NCBI GenBank assembly: GCA_900316615.1
Contig: ONDU01000027.1
Location: forward strand, 1 to 40,625
DNA length: 40,625 nt
Source: an uncultured Eubacteriales bacterium
GTDB taxonomy: Bacteria > Bacillota > Clostridia > Oscillospirales > Acutalibacteraceae
Direction of reading: 5' to 3'
Below the pieces are notes generated by a model. It was not told where the DNA came from and did no database searches. It was given only the letters and a program-made list of their open reading frames with translations. The number at the start of each line of letters is the position of its first letter. The stretch's first letter is position 1. The translations under genes and the position numbers were made by a program. Positions 24,197-32,745 of the stretch are shown piece by piece.

Positions 24197-25147
24197 ATGT
24201 TTAACAGTGATTTTTTTACGTTCCTTAAACCTAAAAACGAGCTTGAAAAAATACCGTCGGATAAACCGTCAGGCGATAACAAGCCGTATATTCCCGATTC
24301 GCTTCTGATAAAGTGTCCCGAATGCAAGAAAATGCTGCTTGTATCGGATTTGAACGAAAACAGCAAGGTATGCGTTCACTGCGGACATCATTTCAGAATA
24401 AATGCAAGGCGGAGAATTGAGCTGATAGCAGATGAAGGCACATTTGAGGAAAAGAACTCAGAAATGACCTCAAAGAATATTATAGGCTTTCCCGATTACA
24501 ACAGAAAGCTTGCTACGGCAAAAAACAGAAGCGGCGAAAATGAGTCCGTTATAACAGGCATATGTACCGTAAACGGCTATAAAACGGTTGTCTTTGCTAT
24601 GGAATCGGGATTTATGATGGGTTCCATGGGAACGGTTACAGGCGAAAAAATTACAAGGGCATTTGAGTATGCAACAGAGCATAGGCTGCCTGTAATAGCG
24701 TTTACTGTGTCAGGCGGAGCAAGAATGCAGGAGGGTGTTCTTTCGCTTATGCAGATGGCAAAGACCAGCGGTGCAGTAAAGCGTCACGGCGATGCAGGAC
24801 TGTTGTATATAACTGTCCTTACCGACCCCACGACGGGAGGAGTTACGGCAAGCTTCGCTATGGAGGGCGATATAATATTGTCCGAACCGGGAGCTTTGGT
24901 AGCTTTTGCAGGGCCGAGAGTAATAGAGCAGACCATAAGGCAGAAGCTTCCCAAAGACTTTCAGACGGCTGAATTCTTGCAGGACAAGGGCTTTGTAGAT
25001 GCAGTAGTTGACCGCCGTGAGATGAAAAAGGTACTTTCAGATTTGCTGCTTATGCACGGTATCAAAAAGACTGAAAAAGCTGAAACGGAAGAAAATACTT
25101 CGGAAAGCTCGGAGAGCTCTGAAAATAAGGAGGACAAGGTTAAATGA
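24197..25147 (+). CDS. accD: Acetyl-CoA carboxylase carboxyltransferase subunit beta
   Basis: With AccA, moves the carboxyl group from biotin to acetyl-CoA. The 316-residue protein has an N-terminal zinc ribbon (C40-x2-C43 and C59-x2-C62) and a crotonase-fold core with FTVSGGARMQEGVLSLMQMAK and DPTTGGVTASFAMEGDI. A Glu/Ser-rich tail (TENTSESSESSEN-like) follows the core. The ribosome binding site is weak; a TTG three codons earlier (24188) cannot be excluded. The stop overlaps the accA ATG in an ATGA junction. Confidence 0.94.
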   Translation: MFNSDFFTFLKPKNELEKIPSDKPSGDNKPYIPDSLLIKCPECKKMLLVSDLNENSKVCVHCGHHFRINARRRIELIADEGTFEEKNSEMTSKNIIGFPDYNRKLATAKNRSGENESVITGICTVNGYKTVVFAMESGFMMGSMGTVTGEKITRAFEYATEHRLPVIAFTVSGGARMQEGVLSLMQMAKTSGAVKRHGDAGLLYITVLTDPTTGGVTASFAMEGDIILSEPGALVAFAGPRVIEQTIRQKLPKDFQTAEFLQDKGFVDAVVDRREMKKVLSDLLLMHGIKKTEKAETEENTSESSESSENKEDKVK

Positions 25148-25935
25148 GAGCGTTTGACAGGGTTACTGCGGCGAGAGCGGCAGACAGGCTTACTACGTCT
25201 GACTTTATAAAAGTATTGTTCGGAGATACATTTTTTGAGCTTCACGGTGACAGAAGATATGCCGATGATAAGGCAGTCAAGGCAGGTATAGGAATGCTGG
25301 GAGATATGCCTGTTACGGTAATAGGTCTTGACAAGGGCAAAAATACCAGGGAGAGAGTTGAGAAAAATTTCGGAGCAGCTCACCCGGAGGGCTACAGAAA
25401 AGCTTTAAGGCTTATGAAGCAGGCAGAAAAGTTCAGACGGCCTGTGCTGTGTCTTGTAGATACAAGCGGAGCATTCTGCGGAATAGGAGCAGAGGAAAGA
25501 GGTCAGGGACAGGCTATAGCGGAAAACCTTATGGAGATGATGACGCTTAAAACTCCGATACTTTCCATATTTATAGGAGAGGGAGGAAGCGGCGGAGCAC
25601 TGGCACTTGCTGTAGCAAACGAGGTATGGATGCTTGAAAATGCCGTATATTCGGTAATATCTCCCGAGGGCTGTGCAAGCATACTGTGGAAAGACCCCGA
25701 GAAAATGGCAGATGCGGCACAGTGTCTCAGACTTACGGCTAACGACCTTTTCACAATGGACGTTATAGAGAGAATTATAAGAGAGCCTAAGTCTATAGAC
25801 AACCCCATTTTTGACAGCCTTAGAAATCTCATAGTAAATACCTTTAAACAGAGGTACAACCGTTTCAGAAAGTACGGACAGACAACAAAGGTTTTCAGCT
25901 TTGACGACAGCAAGGAAGAAGCCAAAGAAAACTAA
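25144..25935 (+). CDS. accA: Acetyl-CoA carboxylase carboxyltransferase subunit alpha
   Basis: Partner of AccD. This 263-residue form lacks the longer N-terminal coil seen in E. coli AccA, as is common in Gram-positive bacteria. It shows FFELHGDRRYADD, the CoA-binding core GRNTRE-like KNTRERVEKNFG, RPVLCLVDTSGAFCGIGAEERGQGQAIAENL, and the oxyanion-type GEGGSGGALA. The start overlaps accD, so the two subunits are translationally coupled, which suits their 1:1 assembly. It is the last gene of the fab/acc operon and is followed by a terminator. Confidence 0.95.
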   Translation: MRAFDRVTAARAADRLTTSDFIKVLFGDTFFELHGDRRYADDKAVKAGIGMLGDMPVTVIGLDKGKNTRERVEKNFGAAHPEGYRKALRLMKQAEKFRRPVLCLVDTSGAFCGIGAEERGQGQAIAENLMEMMTLKTPILSIFIGEGGSGGALALAVANEVWMLENAVYSVISPEGCASILWKDPEKMADAAQCLRLTANDLFTMDVIERIIREPKSIDNPIFDSLRNLIVNTFKQRYNRFRKYGQTTKVFSFDDSKEEAKEN

Positions 25936-25953
25936 GCAGTATATTTATATTGA

Positions 25954-26006
25954 AAACAAAAAGACATTGAGTGTGATATAAATTATCAACTCAATGTCTT
26001 TTGTTT
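25954..26006. terminator. Bidirectional terminator between accA and the protease gene
   Basis: AAAAGACATTGAGT pairs perfectly with ACTCAATGTCTTTT around a 16-base loop, with A-runs on the left and TTGTTT on the right. It can serve the converging accA and S8 protease genes. Confidence 0.85.
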
Positions 26007-26026
26007 AGGTATTTGAATATAAAAAT

Positions 26027-28948
26027 TTAATAGCGGTTAATTACATCAATGATTTCTTCTTTATTATAGGAATTTTCGGATTTGTCAGCTATATTTTTAT
26101 CAAAAATACTGTCGAGGCTATCGTTATACTCGTTTTCGCTTACCGAAATTCCGTTAATGAACCAACCCGGTTCCGAGATATTGGGAACGTTTTTGGTAAT
26201 CGTGCCTGCAAATAATTCAGATAAGCTGTTATTATCACTTAGTTCATACACACTGTCTATATGGACTGGTTCGTAATAATTTGTACAATAAAAACGATTA
26301 TTCTTTTTATAATATAAAAATTTACTATATCCGATTGACTGAGTTTCCACTTTATTGTTCGCAATCCAAGCAATACTAGTGCCAGGGAAATGACTTCCAG
26401 TGAAAAGCAGCAATTCAGGAATATCATCATTATTCACCAAAACAAGGTCATAGGTATTAGCATAGTTGGAAGTGTCACTGTTTATCATATCAATGTAAAG
26501 TTTTTTCCAGTTTACCATACGTATTTTGTCAATATAATTGACTCCGTCTGAGGTTATGGAAAACTGTCCATTATAATCTATATAGCCATTTAATTTTGCT
26601 GTAACAGAGTATTCTCCTTTGGGGAGAGCAACTTCAAAGTGTCCATGATTATCAGTCTTAGTCGGATATTTTTCAGATGTACTTTGGTTAGTAAAAGTAA
26701 TATCTACATTTGATAATGTTACATCATTGTTTGTTGAATCTACTACAAAAGACATTGCTATAACCGAATCTGGTGTGGCGGGAGTTGAATTATTATTTTG
26801 GTTAAAGGCTTTTTCTACAGCAATATGGGCATCAATCATTTTGCATGAGGTACAACGAGAGTTAGTAGATTCACAAATAATATCTTTTACATCTTTTCCA
26901 GTTAAGCTATTGTTTGCACTCCATACCATAGCAGCAACTCCTGCAACATGGGGTGCTGCCATTGATGTTCCGCTCTTAAAATCGTATCGATTATTGCTAA
27001 TTGTGGAATAAATATCATCACCAGGTGCGAAAATGTCTGTTCTTTTTCCTTCATTCGAGTACTCGGATATATCAAACTGCTTATTTACTGCACCTACAAC
27101 AATAATTCTGCTGTAGACATCAGGATAATCTTTTTCACCAATAAGATTATTCCAACTCATATACTTACTTTCAAGATGACCGATTGACGAATGAGAATCG
27201 TTACCTGCTGCATTTACAATTACAAAATCATATCCTTTTTTTAACATTCTATCAAGAAAATTAGCAGATATATTTGCCTCTTTTTCCATTTCAGAGAAAT
27301 CATTAGTTTTTATCCAATTTTCTAAAGCTTTATAATCTGTACCAATAACTTTATCATTTTCGTCTTTTATTGAAAATTTGTCAATATAGTAGTTAAATCC
27401 AAGACTTTCGTTGATTACTTTAACATTTCTTATAATTAATTCAGCGAAAGAAACTTTTTGATGCATAGATGATGTCGGCCAATAACCATTCTCTGAATAT
27501 ACCGTTACATTGCTTGACGATACAGCATATAAATTATTATTTCCATACGGATATATACCGCATATACCTGTATCGTTATCATTTTTAGCTCCAATAATAC
27601 CTGCAACATGAGTTCCATGTTCCTTTTCAGCCAATAAATTTAATACTTTAACAGCAACTGGTACTCGTAAATCTTTGGGATCATAGTCCATAATATTTTC
27701 TGTACCATTTTTACCATCTTCATAGAACCATGCTGCGAATCCAAGGTCTTCATGACGTACATCAAAACCACCATCTAATATACCAACTTTAACAGGGTGA
27801 ACTTGTTCAGAGTGAGAATTTAATAAATCCCATGCACCAAATGTATTGATAGCTTCTAATCCCCAGCTTTTTCCTTGTGCATCATTAAAGTTTTGTAAAT
27901 CACTTTCCCATTCCTTACCATAATAGAAATTATTTCTTTGTTTTACAATGTCACTATCACCATATTCTTGTATATAGTTTAATGATGAACTCTCTATAAT
28001 ATCTTCTTTTGCAATATTATCAATTAATTCATTTAATTTTTCAATAGTTGCATTTTCTTTTAATTTTAACTGATAATCTCCAGAAATTTCTATTCTGCCT
28101 ACGATTTCAGTATTGTACTTTTTAGCTAATATGTCGACTTGTTCTTTTGTTATGCCGTCTTTTGTAACAATAAGAATTTCATTATCTGCACAACTGATGA
28201 AATCATCAATTTGGCAGATATGTTCGGTGTCTACAGGAGAAAAATAAATTTCTCCTACATCATCAGGTGTATTGGGTTGAATTATATTATATTTCACAAT
28301 TGCCTTGATAGTGATATCTTTACTGTCAACTTTAATATTTTGTAAAAGTGAAAATGATTTTGTCATTTTTTCAGAAGTCTCCACAGCAAATGTGTCAAAT
28401 GGCATAGAAATTATTGCCATACTGCCAAAAATAGCAACAGCCAACAATATAGATAGAATTTTCTGTGATTTTTTGCTTTTCAGCATAACAGTGATTATTA
28501 CACTACAAACGCAAATTACCAAAAATAATATCATGATTGTACCAAATACATCACTTGTATTGACTACTTGATTATTGGTATTACTGTCGGTAGTTTTTGC
28601 ACTTGTATTGTTACCGTTACTGTTGGGAACATATACAGCATCTAAATTTATTGTTTCATTTGTTTTCAAAGTGTCGACTGCTTTCAAAGTCTGTGTGTTG
28701 TCTGCACGAGAATAACCGTCAGGGACTAAAGTCTCTAACACAACATTTTCAATATCAGTGCTGCTTGAATTTTTCACAATCAATGATGCAGAAATTCTAT
28801 CACTTTTACTGTAACTGTCTCTGTCTGTTTTAAGAGTTGCTTCTAAGCCGTCCTGTGTGGTTGAAGTCGCAAATACGCTGACACTGCTCAAGCATATTAA
28901 CATCAGCCAAATCAGCAACGCTGCAGATATTCTCTTGAAATTTTTCAT
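26027..28948 (-). CDS. Cell-surface subtilisin-like (S8) serine protease
   Basis: This 973-residue protein begins with a signal peptide (about 1-28, LLIWLMLICLSSVSVFA). Residues 35-110 form a beta domain like those of surface adhesins. Two hydrophobic helices (about 135-156 and 163-186) follow, separated by a Lys-rich loop. A second beta segment and a prodomain-like region (about 245-325) precede the S8 domain: D392 (GILDGG), H444 (KEHGTHVAG), oxyanion N583 (AAGND) and S662 (SGTSMAAPHVAG). Then come a carboxypeptidase-regulatory-like beta sandwich (about 728-810) and a C-terminal domain with DLVLVNNDDIPELLLF. It is probably anchored with the protease outside; substrates are unknown. AAGGAGG precedes the ATG. 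Codon use is more AT-rich than in its neighbours, and the gene stands alone, so it may be acquired. Confidence 0.88.
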   Translation of the reverse strand: MKNFKRISAALLIWLMLICLSSVSVFATSTTQDGLEATLKTDRDSYSKSDRISASLIVKNSSSTDIENVVLETLVPDGYSRADNTQTLKAVDTLKTNETINLDAVYVPNSNGNNTSAKTTDSNTNNQVVNTSDVFGTIMILFLVICVCSVIITVMLKSKKSQKILSILLAVAIFGSMAIISMPFDTFAVETSEKMTKSFSLLQNIKVDSKDITIKAIVKYNIIQPNTPDDVGEIYFSPVDTEHICQIDDFISCADNEILIVTKDGITKEQVDILAKKYNTEIVGRIEISGDYQLKLKENATIEKLNELIDNIAKEDIIESSSLNYIQEYGDSDIVKQRNNFYYGKEWESDLQNFNDAQGKSWGLEAINTFGAWDLLNSHSEQVHPVKVGILDGGFDVRHEDLGFAAWFYEDGKNGTENIMDYDPKDLRVPVAVKVLNLLAEKEHGTHVAGIIGAKNDNDTGICGIYPYGNNNLYAVSSSNVTVYSENGYWPTSSMHQKVSFAELIIRNVKVINESLGFNYYIDKFSIKDENDKVIGTDYKALENWIKTNDFSEMEKEANISANFLDRMLKKGYDFVIVNAAGNDSHSSIGHLESKYMSWNNLIGEKDYPDVYSRIIVVGAVNKQFDISEYSNEGKRTDIFAPGDDIYSTISNNRYDFKSGTSMAAPHVAGVAAMVWSANNSLTGKDVKDIICESTNSRCTSCKMIDAHIAVEKAFNQNNNSTPATPDSVIAMSFVVDSTNNDVTLSNVDITFTNQSTSEKYPTKTDNHGHFEVALPKGEYSVTAKLNGYIDYNGQFSITSDGVNYIDKIRMVNWKKLYIDMINSDTSNYANTYDLVLVNNDDIPELLLFTGSHFPGTSIAWIANNKVETQSIGYSKFLYYKKNNRFYCTNYYEPVHIDSVYELSDNNSLSELFAGTITKNVPNISEPGWFINGISVSENEYNDSLDSIFDKNIADKSENSYNKEEIIDVINRY

Positions 28949-29106
28949 TTGATTTAAGCCTCCTTGATAAATGTTTGTTTTTTGAATTTAGAATTTGTGG
29001 TTTATATTATCCTCTTACACTATCATTTTTAACATCTCCTTACTTTTTATTGTTTTTGCACTTATACAGGTTCAAAAACATAGTAACATAATTTTAGACT
29101 TAATTC

Positions 29107-29127
29107 AAGTATATTTTCAGTATACTT
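29107..29127. promoter_or_regulatory. Candidate operator upstream of the small XRE gene
   Basis: AAGTATA-TTTTCAG-TATACTT is a perfect 7-7-7 dyad about 30 bases before the XRE start codon. It is suitably placed for autoregulation, or for control of the divergent protease gene about 160 bases away. Confidence 0.4.
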
Positions 29128-29158
29128 TCAAAAAAATAACAAAGAGGAGAATATTTTT

Positions 29159-29383
29159 ATGAATGTTGAATATGAAAAGAAGCTTGGAAAAAATCTTAAA
29201 ATGTTAAGGGAAAATGCTAATTTAACTCAGGAGGTACTGTCGGTGCAGTTTCAACTGAGAGGGTGCGACCTGACAAGAAGTGCAGTTGCTAAAATAGAAG
29301 TGGGACAAAGGCACATATATCCTGATGAAATAAAGCTGTTCAAACAGATACTTAATGTAGCATATGATGATATTTTTATATGA
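29159..29383 (+). CDS. Small XRE-family regulator
   Basis: A 74-residue protein consisting of little more than a helix-turn-helix domain. It begins YEKKLGKNLKMLRENANLTQEVLSVQF and includes LTRSAVAKIEVGQRHIYPDEIKLFKQIL. The insertion QLRGCDLTRSAV between helices 2 and 3 is of the type seen in small Clostridia HTH proteins. AGAGGAG lies 12 bases before the ATG. It diverges from the protease gene and ends in a strong terminator, so it is a single-gene unit. Confidence 0.82.
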   Translation: MNVEYEKKLGKNLKMLRENANLTQEVLSVQFQLRGCDLTRSAVAKIEVGQRHIYPDEIKLFKQILNVAYDDIFI

Positions 29384-29388
29384 AAATT

Positions 29389-29436
29389 ACGGTGAAACTT
29401 ACTATAATATAAGTTTCACCGTGTATATTTTTATTT
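29389..29436 (+). terminator. Terminator after the small XRE gene
   Basis: ACGGTGAAACTT (29389-29400) pairs perfectly with AAGTTTCACCGT (29411-29422), followed by a T-rich tract. It also lies at the 3' end of the converging ypeB. Confidence 0.85.
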
Positions 29437-29438
29437 TG

Positions 29439-30760
29439 TCACATAACCAGCGTGCCGCCGTCACTTTGAAGAAGTATATAAATCTGTTCCTCCATAGCGG
29501 TTCCGGCGTTTATATAAACAATAACATTCTCGTTATCCTTGCCCCTGCACTTGAATTCATAACAAAGTATTTCCTTGCCGTCGGGCATTGGTATGAGTGC
29601 CTTCTGTGAGGAAATTATATCAAGCTCACCGCTTACGCTTTCACGAGCCTTTTGCTCCGGGATTAAAGTACTTTCAAACCCTCTGCGTTGCAGCTTACAA
29701 TATCTCCCGTTACAGTCGAAACGCCAACCTTTATCAAATCACCGTAACAGACAGTGTCGTTTTGACTGTACGCAAAATTTATTGTGCATACCGAATTATG
29801 AATAACGTAATAGCTGTCCTTCATATCATAAATCTTCTGACGCTTTAAAAAATCCTCTGCTTTTTTCAGAGCCTCCTCATACTTGATTTTACCCTCATCG
29901 GACGGATAATCGGTATTGTATACCTCGCATACATAACCGCCCTTTACCGTAACAGTACCGTAAAGATTATCACCTTCAAAAACGTATACAGGCAGAACTC
30001 CCTTTCGGGTTTCCCTGTAGGTTATGTCGCGGTAATTTCTGTTGACGAAATCAGCAAGAATTTTTCGTGCCTGCTCTGCGGAATATTCCTTAGCTTTTTC
30101 AGTAAGCTTCGGCTTCTTCTGCTGAACACTGTCGGCAAAGGGGCCGTCATAAATCAGACTCGGATAATCAACAAAGCTTTTGCTTACAGTCAGAAAGCTG
30201 TTGTCAAAGCTCGATTTTTGGTTTAAGTCTGTATCTGAGCCGACGTTGCTTTTTAAAGTATCAGCTTTTCCTATAGTTTCTTCACCATCTCCGAATCTTG
30301 CTGAAAGCTCCTCTATTTTTGGTGCTATATTGTCCGCATATTCCGAAAGCTTTTTAAGTGCTGATTTATTATCAGTGCTGAGCTTTTCGTTGCGTGAAAG
30401 CTTTCCTATGGAAAACGAAGCAAAATCTCCCACCTGAGTGAGATATTTCTGAATACCTTCGCCATCGTTTTGTGAAACGGGAAGCTGGCTTAGTGCATTT
30501 TTTGCACCCTCTGCCTCGACCATAAGCTTTGATGCAAGTCCGTACTGCTGGGGAGGGGTGTTTGCATAGGAGCTTTTTTCAAGTGTTGTCTTTATAGATG
30601 AGCAGTAGTCCGAAAGCTGACTGAGCGACCTCTGGTATGAATACTGCATTTTGGTTCTGTAGTTTCCTGCCATATTGAAGCCTACTATACCTGCTCCGAA
30701 TATAACAAGTACAGATGCACTTATATAGCTTATAAGCTTTACCTTGGCTCTTAATCTCAT
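29439..30760 (-). pseudogene. ypeB: ypeB spore germination protein gene, frameshifted
   Basis: YpeB is needed for deposition and control of the spore cortex hydrolase SleB. The first frame (30760 down to a stop at 29663) encodes 365 residues: a membrane helix (about 10-30), a helical N-terminal region, and PepSY-type domains with SAEQARKILADFVNRNY and KYEEALKKAEDFLKRQKI. It stops at GLKVL. One base out of frame, the sequence continues as FESTLIPEQKARESVSGEL through LCYEFKCRGKDNENVIVYINA to a natural stop at 29439, matching the missing last PepSY domain. Joined, the product is about 450 residues, the usual YpeB length. One lost T in the GGGTTTGAAA run (29676-29681, minus strand) explains it. 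GGAGG precedes the ATG. No sleB is adjacent. A sequencing error cannot be excluded. Confidence 0.8.
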
Positions 30761-30874
30761 TTTGTATAAACCTCCGTTTAATATATCTTCAGTGTTAATA
30801 TTTGCATAAAACTGAAATTTATTACGCTGAAATATCTTTAATTAAAATTTATAACGTAATTTGCGGCTTATATG

Positions 30875-30967
30875 GCGATTGCAGTCCACGGCAGCATTCG
30901 CTGCCGTGAAATTCAAAGCAAAGCTTTGAATTTGACAAAAGCTTAAGCTTTTGTCGGCTGCAATCGC
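30875..30967. repeat. Cloverleaf repeat element, copy 3
   Basis: Closing stem GCGATTGCAG (30875-30884) pairs with 30958-30967. Three perfect hairpins: CACGGCAGC (30887-30895) with 30900-30908; AAATTCAAAGC (30909-30919) with 30923-30933; and GACAAAAGC (30934-30942) with 30947-30955. The hairpin order is opposite to copies 1, 2 and 5. It lies between the divergent ypeB and yqzL genes; GCGAAGCCG follows on the right, as in copies 1 and 4. Confidence 0.85.
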
Positions 30968-31005
30968 AGCCTGAGCGAAGCCGGAAGTATTTTAAAAATA
31001 TCATA

Positions 31006-31034
31006 TTGACGTTGATATTGTTATTGTATATTAT
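31006..31034 (+). promoter_or_regulatory. Sigma-A type promoter for yqzL-recO
   Basis: TTGACG (31006-31011), a 17-base spacer and TATTAT (31029-31034). The leader to the yqzL-like start is about 140 bases and contains a weak TGTAATT/AATTACA hairpin near 31057-31082, but nothing I recognise as a riboswitch. Confidence 0.65.
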
Positions 31035-31182
31035 TTAGATAGAGGGCTGCAAAAAATGTAATTATTGCTTCCGAAAATTACACCCGATATTTCCGCAGTC
31101 AATGAGCAATACTGTAAATATAAGCTATTATAAATTCATATAGTTTTAATTGAGATTATTTATACAGGGGTGTGCAAATGAT

Positions 31183-31368
31183 ATGGATATATATGATGCT
31201 TGGTCGGGGTTTATTGAAACGGGAAGTGTTATAGACTACTTGAGGTATACTTCATTGAGAGATGCTCAGAAAGACAATCTGCCCGAGTATTTCAGAAATA
31301 ATAATGAAAGCACTTTTGTGCAGGAGGATAAAAATGAAGCTGATAACGGACGGACTGATAATAGGTGA
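31183..31368 (+). CDS. YqzL-like small protein upstream of recO
   Basis: A 61-residue protein beginning MDIYDAWSGFIETGSVIDYLRY. The pattern of a Trp, then F..TG.I/V..YL, matches the YqzL family, a short protein of unknown function encoded just upstream of recO in many Firmicutes. The C-terminal half is charged and poorly conserved in type. AGGGGTG lies 10 bases before ATG 31183. The 3' end overlaps the start of recO by 35 bases in another frame, so the two are co-transcribed and perhaps translationally coupled. Confidence 0.65.
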   Translation: MDIYDAWSGFIETGSVIDYLRYTSLRDAQKDNLPEYFRNNNESTFVQEDKNEADNGRTDNR

Positions 31369-32077
31369 ACAAAGCGTAGGTGAAAAGGATCGTCTTGTAA
31401 CGGTTCTGACGAGAAAATCAGGTGTTATAAGAGCCTTTGTTAAAAACTGTAAAAGTCTTAAAAGTGCAAAAGGAGCTGCTACAAGACTTTTATGCTATTC
31501 CCGACTTTCGATATACTGCGGTCGGGATACATATATAATAGATGATGCTGTCTGTGAGGAAATGTTCATTAATCTCAGAAATGATATTGAAGATATGTCG
31601 TTGTCGCAGTATTTTTGCGAGCTTTCGGAGCATTTTGCACCTAAGGAAACAGATGCCGAGGATTTTCTCAGGCTTATACTTAATGCACTTTATTTTTTAA
31701 ATAAGAAAAAACGCCCCGCAAAGCTTATAAAGGCTGTTGTGGAGCTTAGAATGATGTGTATAAGCGGATATATGCCCGATTTAGTATGCTGCAGCTTCTG
31801 CAAATGCTACGAAAGTGAAGAAATGTATTTTTTGCCGTATTCCGGAAAGCTGGTCTGCTTTGGCTGTATATCAAAATCAAATGAACACAGCATAAAAATA
31901 CCCCGCAGCGTTGTTACGGCTATGAGGCATTGTGTGTATTCGGAATTTAATAAGCTGTTCAGTTTCAAGCTTTCTCCAAATGGTACTGAGCTTCTGGAGC
32001 GTTGCTCGGAAGAATATATTTTATATACTTCCGAGCATAATTTCAAAACGCTTGCCTTTTACAAAAACATAAAATAA
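31334..32077 (+). CDS. recO: DNA repair protein RecO
   Basis: Recombination mediator that helps load RecA at single-stranded gaps with RecR (RecFOR pathway). The 247-residue length is typical. It has an N-terminal OB-fold with TDGLIIGEQSVGEKDRLVTVLTRKSGVIRAFVKNCKS, a helical middle, and a zinc-binding CxxC pair (C153-x2-C156 and C175-x2-C178). AGGAGG precedes ATG 31334; the longer open frame upstream reads through the yqzL-like gene in another frame. It converges on the alarmone synthetase gene only 8 bases away, with no evident terminator between them. Confidence 0.92.
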   Translation: MKLITDGLIIGEQSVGEKDRLVTVLTRKSGVIRAFVKNCKSLKSAKGAATRLLCYSRLSIYCGRDTYIIDDAVCEEMFINLRNDIEDMSLSQYFCELSEHFAPKETDAEDFLRLILNALYFLNKKKRPAKLIKAVVELRMMCISGYMPDLVCCSFCKCYESEEMYFLPYSGKLVCFGCISKSNEHSIKIPRSVVTAMRHCVYSEFNKLFSFKLSPNGTELLERCSEEYILYTSEHNFKTLAFYKNIK

Positions 32078-32085
32078 AATGTAAA

Positions 32086-32745
32086 CTAAAGCGGTGTTTC
32101 ATTTTTAAATTCAGAAAGCTGTCTGTTTTGTTCGGAATAGATAGCTTCCATTTTAAGGCTTATCGCATTAAGCTCTTCCGAATACTCCTGAAACTTTTTA
32201 CTTATTTTTCCCGAAAAATCGTTTTTCAGAGTTTTGTAGTGAAGCTGATGCTCTATATTTGCCCAGCAGTCCATAGTGAGTGTTCTTATCTGAACCTCAA
32301 CAGGGTAGTACTCTATACTTTTAAGATAATGTATGGGTACGACAACTATCATATGATAGCTTCTGTAGCCTGATGGCTTGGGATTTTTTATATAATCGCT
32401 TTCCTTTACAATATCAAGGCAGGATTTCAACGCACGGGCAACCTCGTATACGTCCTGCTGATAGTAGGTTATTACCCTTATTCCTGCAATATCCGTAAGA
32501 TATTCCCTTGCACTTTCAAGGTCTGCCTCATAACCACGCTTTGCAAGCTTTTTGACAATGCTGTCAAGGGATTTTACACGATGTATTATCTGATGTATAG
32601 GATTATGGCTGTGAAGATGTCCGTAGTCAGCGTCCAGTGCCTCCAGACGTATTCTTACAAGATTTATTGCATCTTTGTAAGGGCGTATAAATTCCGCATA
32701 TTCTTTAAGTGTTTCTATCATTTTGCAGGTATTATTTTTATCCAT
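32086..32745 (-). CDS. Small alarmone synthetase, (p)ppGpp synthetase (RelQ/YjbM type)
   Basis: A single-domain RelA/SpoT-type pyrophosphokinase of 219 residues, transferring pyrophosphate from ATP to GTP or GDP. Visible motifs are IAGIRVITYYQQDVYEVARALK, KPSGYRSYHMIVVVP (G-loop/substrate region), VEVQIRTLTMDCWANIEHQLHYK with the catalytic Glu, and a C-terminal helix. It lacks the HD hydrolase, TGS and ACT domains of long RSH enzymes, so it is a SAS. ATG 32745 (MDKNNTCKM) is preceded by GGTGGTG and preferred over an earlier ATG at 32781. It is a single gene convergent with recO. Confidence 0.9.
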   Translation of the reverse strand: MDKNNTCKMIETLKEYAEFIRPYKDAINLVRIRLEALDADYGHLHSHNPIHQIIHRVKSLDSIVKKLAKRGYEADLESAREYLTDIAGIRVITYYQQDVYEVARALKSCLDIVKESDYIKNPKPSGYRSYHMIVVVPIHYLKSIEYYPVEVQIRTLTMDCWANIEHQLHYKTLKNDFSGKISKKFQEYSEELNAISLKMEAIYSEQNRQLSEFKNETPL

